Shown: one piece after another, positions 1 through 8,576 of the stretch
Layout: each line of letters opens with the position of its first letter
Numbering within the stretch: the stretch's first letter is position 1
Program-made: the position numbers and the translations under genes
Origin: Mesorhizobium neociceri
GTDB lineage: Bacteria; Pseudomonadota; Alphaproteobacteria; Rhizobiales; Rhizobiaceae
DNA length: 64,000 nt
Assembly: GCF_013520985.1 (NCBI RefSeq)
Contig: NZ_JACDTY010000009.1
Location: 124,001 to 188,000, forward strand
Direction: 5' to 3'
Notes under the pieces: model-generated
Databases searched by the model: none
The model's input: the letters and a program-made list of their open reading frames with translations, nothing else
What the model was told of the DNA's origin: nothing

Positions 1-229
1 GTCCTTCCACGACCAGACCTTGCCCAAGGAGGCGCACAAGCTGGCGCATTTCTGCTCGATGTGCGGGCCGAAATTCTGCTCGATGCGGATTTCCCACGAC
101 ATTCGCGCCGAGGCGCAGAAGGAGGGGATGGCGGCCATGGCGGCGAAATATCGCGAGGGCGGCGATCTCTATGTGCCGGCGGACGAGACCGGCGCACCGC
201 TCTTGCCACAGGCGCATGAGCCGTCATGA
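1..229 (+). CDS. thiC: Phosphomethylpyrimidine synthase ThiC, C-terminal end (partial)
   Basis: Only the last ~75 codons are inside the window; the gene continues upstream. ThiC is the radical-SAM enzyme that converts aminoimidazole ribotide to hydroxymethylpyrimidine phosphate, the pyrimidine half of thiamine. The fragment carries the CSMCGPKFC cluster-binding motif (CX2CX4C) typical of the ThiC C-terminus, followed by the conserved MRISHDIR stretch. Its stop overlaps the thiO start (ATGA), so the two are translationally coupled. A TPP riboswitch would be expected upstream of thiC, outside the window. Confidence 0.95.
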   Translation, partial: SFHDQTLPKEAHKLAHFCSMCGPKFCSMRISHDIRAEAQKEGMAAMAAKYREGGDLYVPADETGAPLLPQAHEPS

Positions 230-1227
230 GGGTGCTGGTCCAAGGAGCCGGCGTCGCCGGCCTCACCGCCGCTTTCGAGCTCGCTAGACGCGGCGCGGCT
301 GTGACCGTTGCCGAGACAGGACATGCCCTCGGCGGCAATGCGTCGTGGTTCGCCGGCGGCATGCTGGCGCCATGGTGCGAGCGCGAAAGCGCCGAGCAGC
401 CGGTGCTGGATCTCGGACGCGACGCCGCCGACTGGTGGGATGCGGCAACGCCCGGCCAGGTGACACGGGCCGGAACAATGGTTGTGGCCGCGCCTCGTGA
501 CAACGGCGAACTCGAGCGGTTCGCCAGCCGCACGTCGGGCCATCGGCGCGTCGATGAAGATGAAATCGCTTTGCTGGAGCCCGACCTCGCCGGCCGCTTC
601 CGCCGCGGATTGCTCTTCCCCGACGAGGCCCATCTCGACCCGCGCCAGGCGATGGCGGCACTTCATGACAGGCTTGCGGACAAGGGTGTCGAGTTCCACT
701 TCGGCGCCGACGCTTCGGCTGTTTCCGGTTTCGATCGCCAGATCGACTGCACGGGAATGGCGGCGGGCGATGACAGACTGCGCGGCGTTCGCGGCGAGAT
801 GGTGATCCTGAATACGCCTGATGTCTCGCTGTCGCGCCCAGTCAGGCTGCTTCATCCGCGCTTTCCGCTTTACGTGGTGCCGCGCACCGACCACCGTTTC
901 ATGGTTGGCGCGACGATGATCGAGAGCCGGTCCACAGGACCGGTCACGGCGCGTTCAATGATGGAGTTGCTCAGCGCCGCCTGCGCGCTCCATCCGGCAT
1001 TCGGCGAGGCTGAGATCGTTGAAACCGGTGTCGGCGTTCGTCCGGCCTTTTCCGACAATCTGCCGCGTGTCGAGGCACGCGGAAGGACCGTCGCAATCAA
1101 CGGCCTCTATCGCCATGGCTTTCTGCTCGCCCCTGCCATGGCGCGCCAGGCGGCCGACCTGGTTTTCAGCCAAGACAGAACCAAGGAGCTTGCTCATGAA
1201 ACTGTTGGTCAACGGCGAAGCGCATGA
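226..1227 (+). CDS. thiO: Glycine oxidase ThiO (FAD-dependent)
   Basis: A 333-residue FAD-dependent amine oxidase. The N-terminus has a dinucleotide-binding GAGVAGL motif at about residues 7-13 followed by a typical beta-alpha-beta fold. The C-terminus (about 275-310) has the GVRPAFSDNLP and NGLYRHGFLLAP motifs of the DAO/ThiO family. ThiO oxidises glycine to iminoglycine, the glycine-derived precursor of the thiazole ring. The start overlaps the thiC stop by 4 bases. The 3' end overlaps thiS by 32 bases, which suggests coupled translation within one thi operon. Confidence 0.93.
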   Translation: MRVLVQGAGVAGLTAAFELARRGAAVTVAETGHALGGNASWFAGGMLAPWCERESAEQPVLDLGRDAADWWDAATPGQVTRAGTMVVAAPRDNGELERFASRTSGHRRVDEDEIALLEPDLAGRFRRGLLFPDEAHLDPRQAMAALHDRLADKGVEFHFGADASAVSGFDRQIDCTGMAAGDDRLRGVRGEMVILNTPDVSLSRPVRLLHPRFPLYVVPRTDHRFMVGATMIESRSTGPVTARSMMELLSAACALHPAFGEAEIVETGVGVRPAFSDNLPRVEARGRTVAINGLYRHGFLLAPAMARQAADLVFSQDRTKELAHETVGQRRSA

Positions 1228-1393
1228 GGTTGCCGCCACCACCCTGGCCGAGCTGCTTGCCGCACTCGACTATGAAGGCGATTGGCTGGCGACGGCCGTC
1301 AACAGCGACCTCGTGCACCGGGTCAACCGGGCGGAGTTCCGATTGAGCGACGGTGACCGGATCGAAATTCTCTCGCCCATGCAAGGGGGCTAG
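1196..1393 (+). CDS. thiS: Sulfur carrier protein ThiS
   Basis: A 65-residue ubiquitin-fold protein starting MKLLVNGEAHEV and ending in the Gly-Gly tail (PMQGG) that is adenylated and thiocarboxylated to carry sulfur for thiazole synthesis. The start is an ATG inside the end of thiO, preceded by a good ribosome site (AAGGAG, spacing about 8). One base separates its stop from the thiG start. Length and the GG terminus match the family. Confidence 0.95.
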   Translation: MKLLVNGEAHEVAATTLAELLAALDYEGDWLATAVNSDLVHRVNRAEFRLSDGDRIEILSPMQGG

Positions 1394-1394
1394 C

Positions 1395-2168
1395 ATGTTC
1401 GAGCTTCTTGGAACGACGCTTCCTTCCCGGCTGCTTCTCGGCACGGCTCAATATCCTTCGCCGGCCATCCTTGCCGATGCCGTCAAGGCATCTGGCACGG
1501 CGGTGGTGACGATCTCCTTGCGGCGTGAGATGGCAGGCGGCAGGGCCGGCGAAAAATTCTGGTCGCTGATCGGCTCGCTGGGCGTCAGAATCCTGCCCAA
1601 CACCGCCGGCTGCCACTCTGTCAAGGAAGCGGTCACGACCGCGAAGATGGCGCGCGAAGTGTTTGACACGTCATGGATCAAGCTCGAAGTGATCGGCAAC
1701 CATGACACGCTACAGCCGGACGTGTTCGGCCTGGTCGAAGCCGCGCGCATCCTGTGCGAGGACGGCTTTGCGGTATTTCCCTATACCACCGACGATCTTG
1801 TCGTGGCCGAGCGGCTGCTGGAAGCGGGCTGCAAGGTCCTGATGCCGTGGTGCGCGCCGATCGGTTCCGCCCTGGGACCGGTCAACATGACGGCGCTGCG
1901 CTCGATGCGCGGACATTTACCTGGCGTCCCGCTGATCGTGGATGCAGGCCTCGGGCGACCGTCGCACGCGGCAACCGTCATGGAACTCGGCTTTGACGCC
2001 GTGCTCCTGAACACGGCGGTCGCCAGGGCGGCCGATCCGGTCGGCATGGCGCGTGCGTTCGGAAAGGCGGTCGAAGCCGGTCGCGAAGCTTTTGGTTCGG
2101 GAATGCTCGAACCGCGCGAGGTCGCCGTGCCGTCGACGCCGATATTCGGCAGGGCGGTTTTCTCATGA
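1395..2168 (+). CDS. thiG: Thiazole synthase ThiG
   Basis: A 257-residue TIM-barrel enzyme that condenses deoxyxylulose phosphate, iminoglycine and ThiS thiocarboxylate into thiazole phosphate. The probable Schiff-base lysine is K96 in SWIKLEVIG. Other family motifs are VRILPNTAGC (about 65-73), MPWCAPIGS and DAGLGRPSHA. The ATG one base after the thiS stop was chosen because it begins the conserved MFELLGTTLPSRLLLGTAQYP start. The stop overlaps the thiE start (ATGA). Confidence 0.95.
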   Translation: MFELLGTTLPSRLLLGTAQYPSPAILADAVKASGTAVVTISLRREMAGGRAGEKFWSLIGSLGVRILPNTAGCHSVKEAVTTAKMAREVFDTSWIKLEVIGNHDTLQPDVFGLVEAARILCEDGFAVFPYTTDDLVVAERLLEAGCKVLMPWCAPIGSALGPVNMTALRSMRGHLPGVPLIVDAGLGRPSHAATVMELGFDAVLLNTAVARAADPVGMARAFGKAVEAGREAFGSGMLEPREVAVPSTPIFGRAVFS

Positions 2169-2770
2169 AGCTCGATCCCTTCTACCTGATCGTCGACAGC
2201 GCCGCCTGGATTGGGCGGCTGGCACCACTCGGCGTCAGGCTGGTTCAGCTTCGCATCAAGGACATGGGCGAGGACCGACTGCGCGCCGAAATCCGGAAGG
2301 CAAAGGCCTTGTGCGCCGAGCACCAAAGCCAGCTCATCGTCAACGACCATTGGCGCCTGGCAATCGACGAGGGCTGCGACTTCGTTCATCTCGGCCAGGA
2401 GGATCTACAAACCGCCGACCTCCTGGCGATACGGGCAGCCGGCGTCAGGCTCGGCCTCAGTACACATGATCATGCCGAACTGGAAATGGCCATGGCCGCC
2501 GAGCCCGACTATGTCGCGCTCGGCCCCATCTATCCGACCATCCTGAAGAAGATGAAATGGGCGCCGCAAGGGCTCGAACGGATCGGCGAGTGGAAGCGCC
2601 GGATAGCACCTGTCCCATTGGTCGCCATCGGCGGCCTCAACCCTGGCCGGCTCGAAGGGGCTTTCGAGGCTGGCGCCGACAGCGCAGCGGTGGTGACTGA
2701 TATCACGCTGAACGACGACCCCGAAGCACGCACGCGGGAATGGATCGAAAAGACGGACCAATGGCGCTGA
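2165..2770 (+). CDS. thiE: Thiamine-phosphate synthase ThiE (TenI-like)
   Basis: A 201-residue TIM-barrel protein. It joins pyrimidine pyrophosphate and thiazole phosphate into thiamine phosphate. Visible motifs are VQLRIKD (about 28-34), VNDHWRLAIDEGCDFVHLGQED (pyrophosphate/metal binding) and ALGPIYPT followed by VPLVAIGGLNP. It is translationally coupled to thiG by a 4-base overlap and overlaps thiD by 10 bases. TenI paralogues (thiazole tautomerase) resemble ThiE, so the exact reaction is inferred from operon context. Confidence 0.88.
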   Translation: MKLDPFYLIVDSAAWIGRLAPLGVRLVQLRIKDMGEDRLRAEIRKAKALCAEHQSQLIVNDHWRLAIDEGCDFVHLGQEDLQTADLLAIRAAGVRLGLSTHDHAELEMAMAAEPDYVALGPIYPTILKKMKWAPQGLERIGEWKRRIAPVPLVAIGGLNPGRLEGAFEAGADSAAVVTDITLNDDPEARTREWIEKTDQWR

Positions 2771-3522
2771 GGCAAGAACCGTATGTGCTTGTCGTGGGTG
2801 GATCGGACTCCAGCGGCGGGGCTGGAATTGGCCGCGACATCGAGACGATCTCATCCATCGGGGTGCGCGCCTGCCTGGCTGTCACGGCGGTGACGGTGCA
2901 GACGCACGAGGCCGTCAGGGAGATCCATCATTCGTCACCAAGCCTGGTGGCCGCCCAGATGTGCGCGGCGTTGCAGGCCAATGAAGTCGCGGCCATCAAG
3001 ATCGGCATGCTCGCGACGGCCGAGATCGTTGTTGCCGTTGCCGCTGTGCTGCGCGACTACCCGCAGGTGCCGGCAATACTCGACCCGGTGCTTGCCTCCA
3101 GCTCAGGTCAGCAGCTGCTGGAAGCGAGCGCGATCCACGTCATGACACGCGACCTCATGCCGGTTTGTCGTCTCGTCACCCCGAATCTCATTGAGCTGGC
3201 ATTCCTTGCCGGCACAGACCCGGCAGCGGACGAAAACGACGCATTGCGCCAAGGACGAGAATTGCTGGCGACCGGCTTGCAGGCGCTGCTGATCAAGGGT
3301 GGCCATGCAATCGGGGCTCGGTCAGCGGATATCCTGCTACGCTTCGATCAAGAACCAGCGCGCTTCGATGCACCGCGCCTCGCCGGATCGGTGCGCGGGA
3401 CGGGCTGCATGCTGGCCAGCGCGATTGCGGCGCATCTGGCGAAGGCGAGCCCACTCGAGGACAGCGTGCGCAAAGGCAAAGAGTTTGTTTTTGAGAAGCT
3501 ACAAGAGAATGCAGTCACATGA
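2761..3522 (+). CDS. thiD: Hydroxymethylpyrimidine/phosphomethylpyrimidine kinase ThiD
   Basis: A 253-residue ribokinase-fold kinase that phosphorylates HMP and HMP-phosphate. The N-terminal GGSDSSGGAGI motif and the C-terminal GTGCMLASAIAAHLA anion-hole motif are both present. The ATG at 2761 (MALRQEPYVLVVGGSD) is preferred over an in-frame ATG 21 bases upstream because it gives the usual N-terminus. It is the last gene of the thiC-O-S-G-E-D unit; no clear terminator follows. Confidence 0.93.
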   Translation: MALRQEPYVLVVGGSDSSGGAGIGRDIETISSIGVRACLAVTAVTVQTHEAVREIHHSSPSLVAAQMCAALQANEVAAIKIGMLATAEIVVAVAAVLRDYPQVPAILDPVLASSSGQQLLEASAIHVMTRDLMPVCRLVTPNLIELAFLAGTDPAADENDALRQGRELLATGLQALLIKGGHAIGARSADILLRFDQEPARFDAPRLAGSVRGTGCMLASAIAAHLAKASPLEDSVRKGKEFVFEKLQENAVT

Positions 3523-3841
3523 CAGCGACCGCTGCTGAGGTAGCAATATGCACTCTCCTGCTCTCACCGACATTGGCAGAGTTCAACCGCCACCGCAGAC
3601 GGACAAAACATGGCGCAATACCTTTGCCGCAGAACCTTCTGCGGATCAGCGCGAGTGAAGCTTCCTGCAAATTCTCTGGCCTGACTGATGCCGATACACA
3701 TGACGCTATAGCCAAAAGCACGCGATGGAAGCACTTTCTGCACCTGGGATCATGCCAGGTATTAGCCGGTTCATGGAGCTCGCGATCGCCTCGTTCCACA
3801 GATGGCGTGAGCAACGAGTTCCGATAGCGCTCTCCAGCCAT
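3523..3841. other. Intergenic region, thiD to cytochrome c peroxidase
   Basis: About 320 bases between converging genes. The open frames here have no recognisable product and no good ribosome site. No clear hairpin terminator was identified by eye. Confidence 0.4.
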
Positions 3842-4897
3842 TTATTTCCCAACGTTCCGCGATACAGGTCGAGGCGTGGTCGCCGTTTCGGGAGGTAAGG
3901 TGGGATATGCCAGTTCGGGTAGCTTACCAGTCAGCGAGTCAAGAAAGGCCACGATTGAGCCAACTTCTTCCTCCGTCAATTCTTCACCGAGTTGGGTTCT
4001 CCCCATAATCGCGACGGCCTGCTTGAGATCCCAAATCTTGCCTGAATGGAAATATGGCGCGGTGAGCGCGACATTGCGCAGCGGCGCAGCGCGGAAGACG
4101 TAGGAATCCTCGGCTTTATTGGTGACGAGGAATCGGCCCTTGTCGTTCTTCGGCAGAACGTCGGCGCTGGGCTTCTCGACAACACCGAATGGGTCATAGC
4201 CTCGCCCACCAAGGTTAACACCCGCGTGGCAGGACGAGCAGCCTTTGTCCATGAAAAGCGCCAGCCCCTGTTTCTGTTCGGAAGTCATGGCCGCATCATC
4301 GCCGGCGAGGAAGGCGTCGAACGGGGCCGGCGTGACCAGTGTCGCCTCAAAGGCTTCGATTGCCTTGGCTAGCTTTTCGAAGGTGACGCTATCGGCTTCA
4401 TCGGAGAAAGCTTCATTGAACCATTCGACATATTGCGGCATCGATTTGAGCGTGGCGATAACTTGAGCTGGCGTGTTGGCCATTTCGGCAGCGGCTTGGA
4501 TTGGTCCCTTGGCCTGAGCCTTGAGGTCTTCGGCGCGACCGTCCCAGAACTGCGCGCTGTTGAAAACAGAGTTTAGAACTGTCGGCGCGTTGCGAGCTCC
4601 CTCCTGCCAACCGTGGCCAATCGAGGTTTCACGATTGTCGTCGCCCCCGGTTGCCAAATTGTGGCACGAGTTGCACGACAATACCCCTGACGACGAGATG
4701 CGCGGATCGAAGAACAGTGCCTTGCCCAGGGCGATCTTGTCTGGCGTGATCGGGTTGTTGGAAACCGTCGGCGTGGCGGATGGCAAAGCCTCGAAGGTGG
4801 CCAGTGCCGTCTCTCTGAGGTCGGCAAAACTTGATTGCGTAGCAGAAGGGATCGCTGCCAGCGAGGCGACAGCCATGGCTGCGAGTAGAATTTTCAT
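3842..4897 (-). CDS. Periplasmic di-haem cytochrome c peroxidase (CcpA/MauG family)
   Basis: The 351-residue protein starts with a signal peptide (MKILLAAMAVASLAAIPSAT). Two c-type haem sites are visible: CNSCH (C75-H79) and CSSCH (C220-H224). The ALGKALFFDPRIS motif and GGDDN lie around the first haem. It would reduce hydrogen peroxide in the periplasm using electrons from cytochrome c, or act as a MauG-like enzyme; the sequence does not decide. The ATG at 4897 is chosen over one 51 bases upstream because it follows GGGAGATC and begins the signal peptide. It stands alone between thiD and nodM. Confidence 0.88.
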   Translation of the reverse strand: MKILLAAMAVASLAAIPSATQSSFADLRETALATFEALPSATPTVSNNPITPDKIALGKALFFDPRISSSGVLSCNSCHNLATGGDDNRETSIGHGWQEGARNAPTVLNSVFNSAQFWDGRAEDLKAQAKGPIQAAAEMANTPAQVIATLKSMPQYVEWFNEAFSDEADSVTFEKLAKAIEAFEATLVTPAPFDAFLAGDDAAMTSEQKQGLALFMDKGCSSCHAGVNLGGRGYDPFGVVEKPSADVLPKNDKGRFLVTNKAEDSYVFRAAPLRNVALTAPYFHSGKIWDLKQAVAIMGRTQLGEELTEEEVGSIVAFLDSLTGKLPELAYPTLPPETATTPRPVSRNVGK

Positions 4898-5303
4898 AAC
4901 GATCTCCCTGCATCGTGCACGCGAGCCATTCTGCACAGCCGGGTTCATGGCCGCCCTGCGCTAGATCAACTGCGGGAGACATCATCGGGGCTTTAGCGGC
5001 AGTGCCGCGACCGGCGTGCAAGTGGCGTCTGCCCTTCGTTTGAAGAGGGGAAGGATCGCTGCTCGGCAAGCCTGAAACCGTTGGCGCCGGAGCGGTGCTT
5101 CGTTTTCTGCCCCCTCACTATCCGCGATCGCCTCACCAGCACCAAAGGGGGACGAGCCTGCTGAGGCTCTTTGCTTTGTATGTGTTCACGGGGAATGGGA
5201 TGGATGAACGGAATCGTGCTTGCCGACCGGCAGGTTCAAAAACACCCCAGAAAGAGGTTTGGCGTTTCATGGACGAACGTCGCCAGATATAAAAGCTTTC
5301 CCC
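4898..5303. other. Intergenic region upstream of the peroxidase and downstream of nodM
   Basis: About 400 bases. It should hold the promoter of the peroxidase gene (minus strand). No nod box, tts box or convincing ORF was recognised. Confidence 0.4.
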
Positions 5304-7124
5304 TCATTCGACGGTGACCGATTTCGCGAGGTTGCGCGGCTGGTCGACGTCGGTGCCCATGAGGATCGCCGTGTGATAGGCAAGAAGCTGTATGGGCAGC
5401 GAAAAGATCATCGGCGCAATAATCTCGTCGACAGCCGGCAGCACAATCGTGTGCATGGTGTCGCGATTGGATGCGGCCGCCCCTTTCTCGTCGGTGATGA
5501 GGATAATCCGCCCTCCACGGGCGGCCACCTCCTCCATGTTGGAGAGGGTCTTGTAGAAAAAGCGGTCATGTGGCGCGATCACGATCACTGGCATGTTCTG
5601 ATCTATCAATGCGATCGGACCATGCTTCAATTCGCCCGCCGCGTAGCCCTCGGCGTGGATGTAGGAAATCTCCTTGAGCTTCAGCGCACCTTCCATTGCC
5701 AGCGGGAAGCTGGTGCCACGGCCGAGATACAACACATGATCACACTTTGACAGATCCCGCGCCAGCAACTCGATCTTGGATTGGATGCTGTTCAGCACAT
5801 GGCCCATGATGCGCGGCATTTCGGCAAGGTTCCTGACGAGCGCTTGCCCCTCATCTTCAGACACGGTTCCGCGGGCCTTGGCAGCGCCAATGGCGAGTGA
5901 GGCGAGAACGGCAAGCTGGCATGTGAAAGCCTTGGTCGACGCGACGCCGATCTCCGATCCGGCAAGGATTGGGAAAACGGCGTCGGCCTCTCGAGCGATG
6001 GTCGAGTCTCCGACATTGACGACGGCGCCAATCTTCAGCCCAAGCTCCTTGCAGTACCTAAGCGATGCCAGCGTATCGGCGGTTTCGCCAGACTGCGAAA
6101 TGAAAAGAGCCGCTGATTGCGGGGACAACGGAATGTCGCGGTAGCGGAATTCGGACGCTACGTCGATTTCAACCGGCAGGCGCGCATAGCGCTCGAACCA
6201 GTATTTGCCAATCAGTCCAGCGAAATAGGCGGTGCCGCAGGCGGAGATTGCCAGGCTAGGTATCCTGGCAAAATCGAGGCCCGCGACCGTGTCGGCGCGA
6301 TTGTCTGCGAAGTCGATGTAATGAGCGAGCGCATGGGCGATGACCTCGGGCTGCTCGTGAATTTCTTTCTCCATGAAGTGGCGATGGGAGCCCTTGGTGG
6401 CCAGAGAGGCCGAGGCCTTCGAGGTCTGTCGCGCACGCTCTACGGGACGGCCGTCGAAATCGAAGATCTGGGCGCCCGTTCTGCCGACAATGGCCCAGTC
6501 GCCGTCCATCAGATAGGTGATTTCGTTGGTGAAGGGAGCAAGCGCGATCGCGTCGGAGCCCAGGAACATCTCGCCGTTGCCGTGGCCGATCGCCAGCGGC
6601 GGCCCATTGCGCGCCGCCATGATGGTCGACGGATCATCTTCGAAGAGGATCGCAAGTGCGTAAGCACCCCTGACTCGCTTCAGCATGGTATGTACTGCCT
6701 CGCCCCGTCCCATGCCCTCCCGGCGGTGTCTTGCCAGCAGATGCGCTACGACCTCGGTGTCGGTCTCGGTCTGGAACTCGGCTCCCACCCCCAATTCGTT
6801 CTTCAACTCGGCGAAGTTTTCGATGATGCCATTGTGGACGACGGCCACACCGTCGGTGAAGTGCGGGTGCGCATTGCCTTCCGTCGGTGCCCCATGGGTT
6901 GCCCAGCGTGTGTGGGCGATGCCGATGGTGCCGCTCAGCGGCTCTTCCTTCAGCCTCGTCTCGAGGTTGATGAGCTTGCCCTCGCTACGCCGGCGATGCA
7001 ACGCGCCGTCGGTGATCGTCGCAACACCGGCCGAATCATAGCCGCGATATTCCAGACGCTTCAGGGCGTCCACCAACCGCTCCGACACCGGCTGCCATCC
7101 AACGATGCCAACAATTCCGCACAT
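5304..7124 (-). CDS. nodM: Glutamine-fructose-6-phosphate aminotransferase NodM (GlmS family)
   Basis: A 606-residue two-domain enzyme that makes glucosamine-6-phosphate, the precursor of the Nod-factor chitin backbone and of peptidoglycan. The N-terminal nucleophile Cys follows the initiator Met (MCGIVGIVG). The glutaminase domain contains HTRWATHGAPTEGNAHPH. Two SIS sugar-isomerase domains follow, with SACGTAYFAG, SQSGETADTL and GRGTSFPLAMEGALKLKEISYIHAEGY. It ends DQPRNLAKSVTVE as in GlmS. The call nodM rather than housekeeping glmS rests on a nod box about 100 bases upstream in the correct orientation and on the symbiotic neighbourhood. Confidence 0.93.
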   Translation of the reverse strand: MCGIVGIVGWQPVSERLVDALKRLEYRGYDSAGVATITDGALHRRRSEGKLINLETRLKEEPLSGTIGIAHTRWATHGAPTEGNAHPHFTDGVAVVHNGIIENFAELKNELGVGAEFQTETDTEVVAHLLARHRREGMGRGEAVHTMLKRVRGAYALAILFEDDPSTIMAARNGPPLAIGHGNGEMFLGSDAIALAPFTNEITYLMDGDWAIVGRTGAQIFDFDGRPVERARQTSKASASLATKGSHRHFMEKEIHEQPEVIAHALAHYIDFADNRADTVAGLDFARIPSLAISACGTAYFAGLIGKYWFERYARLPVEIDVASEFRYRDIPLSPQSAALFISQSGETADTLASLRYCKELGLKIGAVVNVGDSTIAREADAVFPILAGSEIGVASTKAFTCQLAVLASLAIGAAKARGTVSEDEGQALVRNLAEMPRIMGHVLNSIQSKIELLARDLSKCDHVLYLGRGTSFPLAMEGALKLKEISYIHAEGYAAGELKHGPIALIDQNMPVIVIAPHDRFFYKTLSNMEEVAARGGRIILITDEKGAAASNRDTMHTIVLPAVDEIIAPMIFSLPIQLLAYHTAILMGTDVDQPRNLAKSVTVE

Positions 7125-7224
7125 GTTCCTCTCCGCATTTTCACGGCGACCTCAACCGACGCAATAATCACGAGGGACGGGCAAGCGCGCTTTCATCCAG
7201 GCCTGTTTTATTAGGGTTCTGTAA

Positions 7225-7272
7225 GATTGTAGAAATTGATTGTAGCAATACGTACTATCCAATTCGTGGATA
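7225..7272 (-). promoter_or_regulatory. nod box upstream of nodM
   Basis: Read on the minus strand, this 48-base stretch aligns without gaps to the classical NodD-binding nod box. It starts TATCCAC, has GGATAG in the second half-site, and continues ACAATCAATTT and TACAATC at the positions of the conserved ACAATCRATTTTACCAATC block. It ends about 100 bases before the nodM start. This predicts flavonoid/NodD-dependent transcription of nodM. Confidence 0.8.
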
Positions 7273-7480
7273 GTCGACGGCCGGCATCCAGCGACCTGTC
7301 CGCAAAGTCATGAGCGTGTCGTCGAAGCGGCAAGGCGCCCGCGGCGCTAGCAGCGTCTGTCAAACTACTCGCTCGCGCATCAGCGGCCTTAACGGGCCTG
7401 ATCCAGCATTGTCCATGCCCCTGAAATCGGCGGCGGCACGCAGGCTGGCAGCTCACTCTTGATATGGAATGCGGCTCATG

Positions 7481-7528
7481 CATCCATCGCGTGGATGCGC
7501 TGGTTCAGAACTATGGATTTCTCCGGTC
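7481..7528 (+). promoter_or_regulatory. nod box upstream of ttsI
   Basis: The stretch begins CATCCATCGCGTGGATG, a near-perfect match to the first half of the nod box consensus. It continues with TTCAGAACTATGGATTTC in register with the second half. It points toward ttsI, whose start lies about 337 bases downstream. Flavonoid-NodD control of ttsI by a nod box is established in other rhizobia, so the position is as expected. Confidence 0.8.
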
Positions 7529-7556
7529 AGCTTCTCGACGCTAACGCTTTCCCACA
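7524..7556 (+). promoter_or_regulatory. Possible tts-box-like motif abutting the ttsI nod box
   Basis: GGTCAGCTTCTCGACGCTAAC overlaps the last bases of the nod box. It resembles the tts-box core (GTCAGCTTnTCGAAAGCT) but is one base short in the second half. It may be chance or an autoregulatory site. Confidence 0.25.
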
Positions 7557-7864
7557 CATCGAATCATGGGCGCTGGACGCGCTGATGGAGGCAGGGGGCT
7601 GCACGCAGGAGTATCGATGCGCGGAGAAATCGTAGGGGGAACTGATGGCATTTTGGGTCGGCCGACCGGCGGATTGAGTCCGGCAACCGTCTTCACATGC
7701 TTCTATCCGCGAGCATTGCCGGCCCTCGCAGGCTCCGGCGATTACTTGGCTCAAACAACCGCCACGACCGCGGCCACGAGTTGTGTGACTCCTGCTGCTG
7801 TTCCGGCTTCGTAGCCGACGGCGACCTGCTCAATCGACAACTCTACTTTGCGTAAAGAGATCGA

Positions 7865-8551
7865 ATGCGAACGCTGCTCGTTGATCACCAAGCGGATCTT
7901 GCACGCGCGCTGCGCGTTGCGCTCGCCGATGACGGTTTTGCCGTTGACCTAGCTTGTACTCTGGAAGAGGCATCGAGTGCGTTTCATTGTGCGAGCTACG
8001 AAATTCTTCTGCTGGAGTTGGTGCTGCCTGATGGCGATGGCTTGGACTGGCTGAGGCAGCTAAGAAGCCAGGGGCATTCAGTTCCTGTCGTGGTTATGAG
8101 TTGCCTCGACGATTCCGAGAAGCGAATTGCTTCTTTCAACGGCGGCGCGGACGATTTTCTGCCCAAGCCCGTCTCTCCTGTTGAGCTGATCGCCAGAATG
8201 AGAGCCATTCAGCGCCGGGCGATACAGATGACCGACCCCATTCATGTATTCGGCAACCTCAACTTCGACCCGATTAGTCGACAGGTTTCCGTTGCAGGTG
8301 ATCCGCTGACCATAGCACGCCGCGAGCTATGTATTCTTGAGCATTTGCTTAGCCGTGCAGGCCGCATCGTGCCGCGTGAGCAGTTGGAAGGTCATCTTTA
8401 TTCTTTCAATGATGAGGTATCGACCAATGCGCTTGAAGTTGGAATCTATCGCTTACGTGGACATCTGAGTAGGTCAGGTGCCACGCCACGGATAACGACC
8501 GTACGTGGCATTGGCTACATTCTTGAATTGCCTTCCGCGACATCCGGCTGA
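7865..8551 (+). CDS. ttsI: T3SS transcriptional activator TtsI (response-regulator family)
   Basis: A 228-residue OmpR-type regulator: receiver domain (about 1-115) and winged-helix DNA-binding domain (about 125-225, with RRELCILEHLLSRAGRIVPREQLEGHLYSF). At the usual phosphoacceptor position the sequence is LLLELVLPDGDG, with Glu51 instead of Asp. TtsI proteins are known for such a substitution, which suggests a permanently active regulator needing no kinase. The lysine of the switch region (LPKPVSPVELIAR) is kept. No histidine kinase gene is nearby. It is followed directly by rhcC2 and a y4xK-like gene, the same order as in other rhizobial T3SS clusters. Confidence 0.92.
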   Translation: MRTLLVDHQADLARALRVALADDGFAVDLACTLEEASSAFHCASYEILLLELVLPDGDGLDWLRQLRSQGHSVPVVVMSCLDDSEKRIASFNGGADDFLPKPVSPVELIARMRAIQRRAIQMTDPIHVFGNLNFDPISRQVSVAGDPLTIARRELCILEHLLSRAGRIVPREQLEGHLYSFNDEVSTNALEVGIYRLRGHLSRSGATPRITTVRGIGYILELPSATSG

Positions 8552-8576
8552 TTGGTGACTGTGAAAGAAAACTGTC

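Noticed and set aside
169..894. Long minus-strand frame opposite thiO
   Set aside because: It mirrors the codon structure of a clear ThiO gene, has no family motifs and is a GC-rich shadow.
3519..3827. 102-codon frame after thiD
   Set aside because: No homology recognised, no ribosome site, and it overlaps the thiD stop; treated as non-coding.
4660..4690. TGGCACGAGTTGCACGAC as a sigma-54 promoter
   Set aside because: GG and GC are not spaced by 10 bases, and it lies within the haem-binding codons of the peroxidase gene.
6117..7214. 365-codon plus-strand frame opposite nodM
   Set aside because: NodM on the minus strand is complete and unmistakable; the opposite frame has no recognisable domain.
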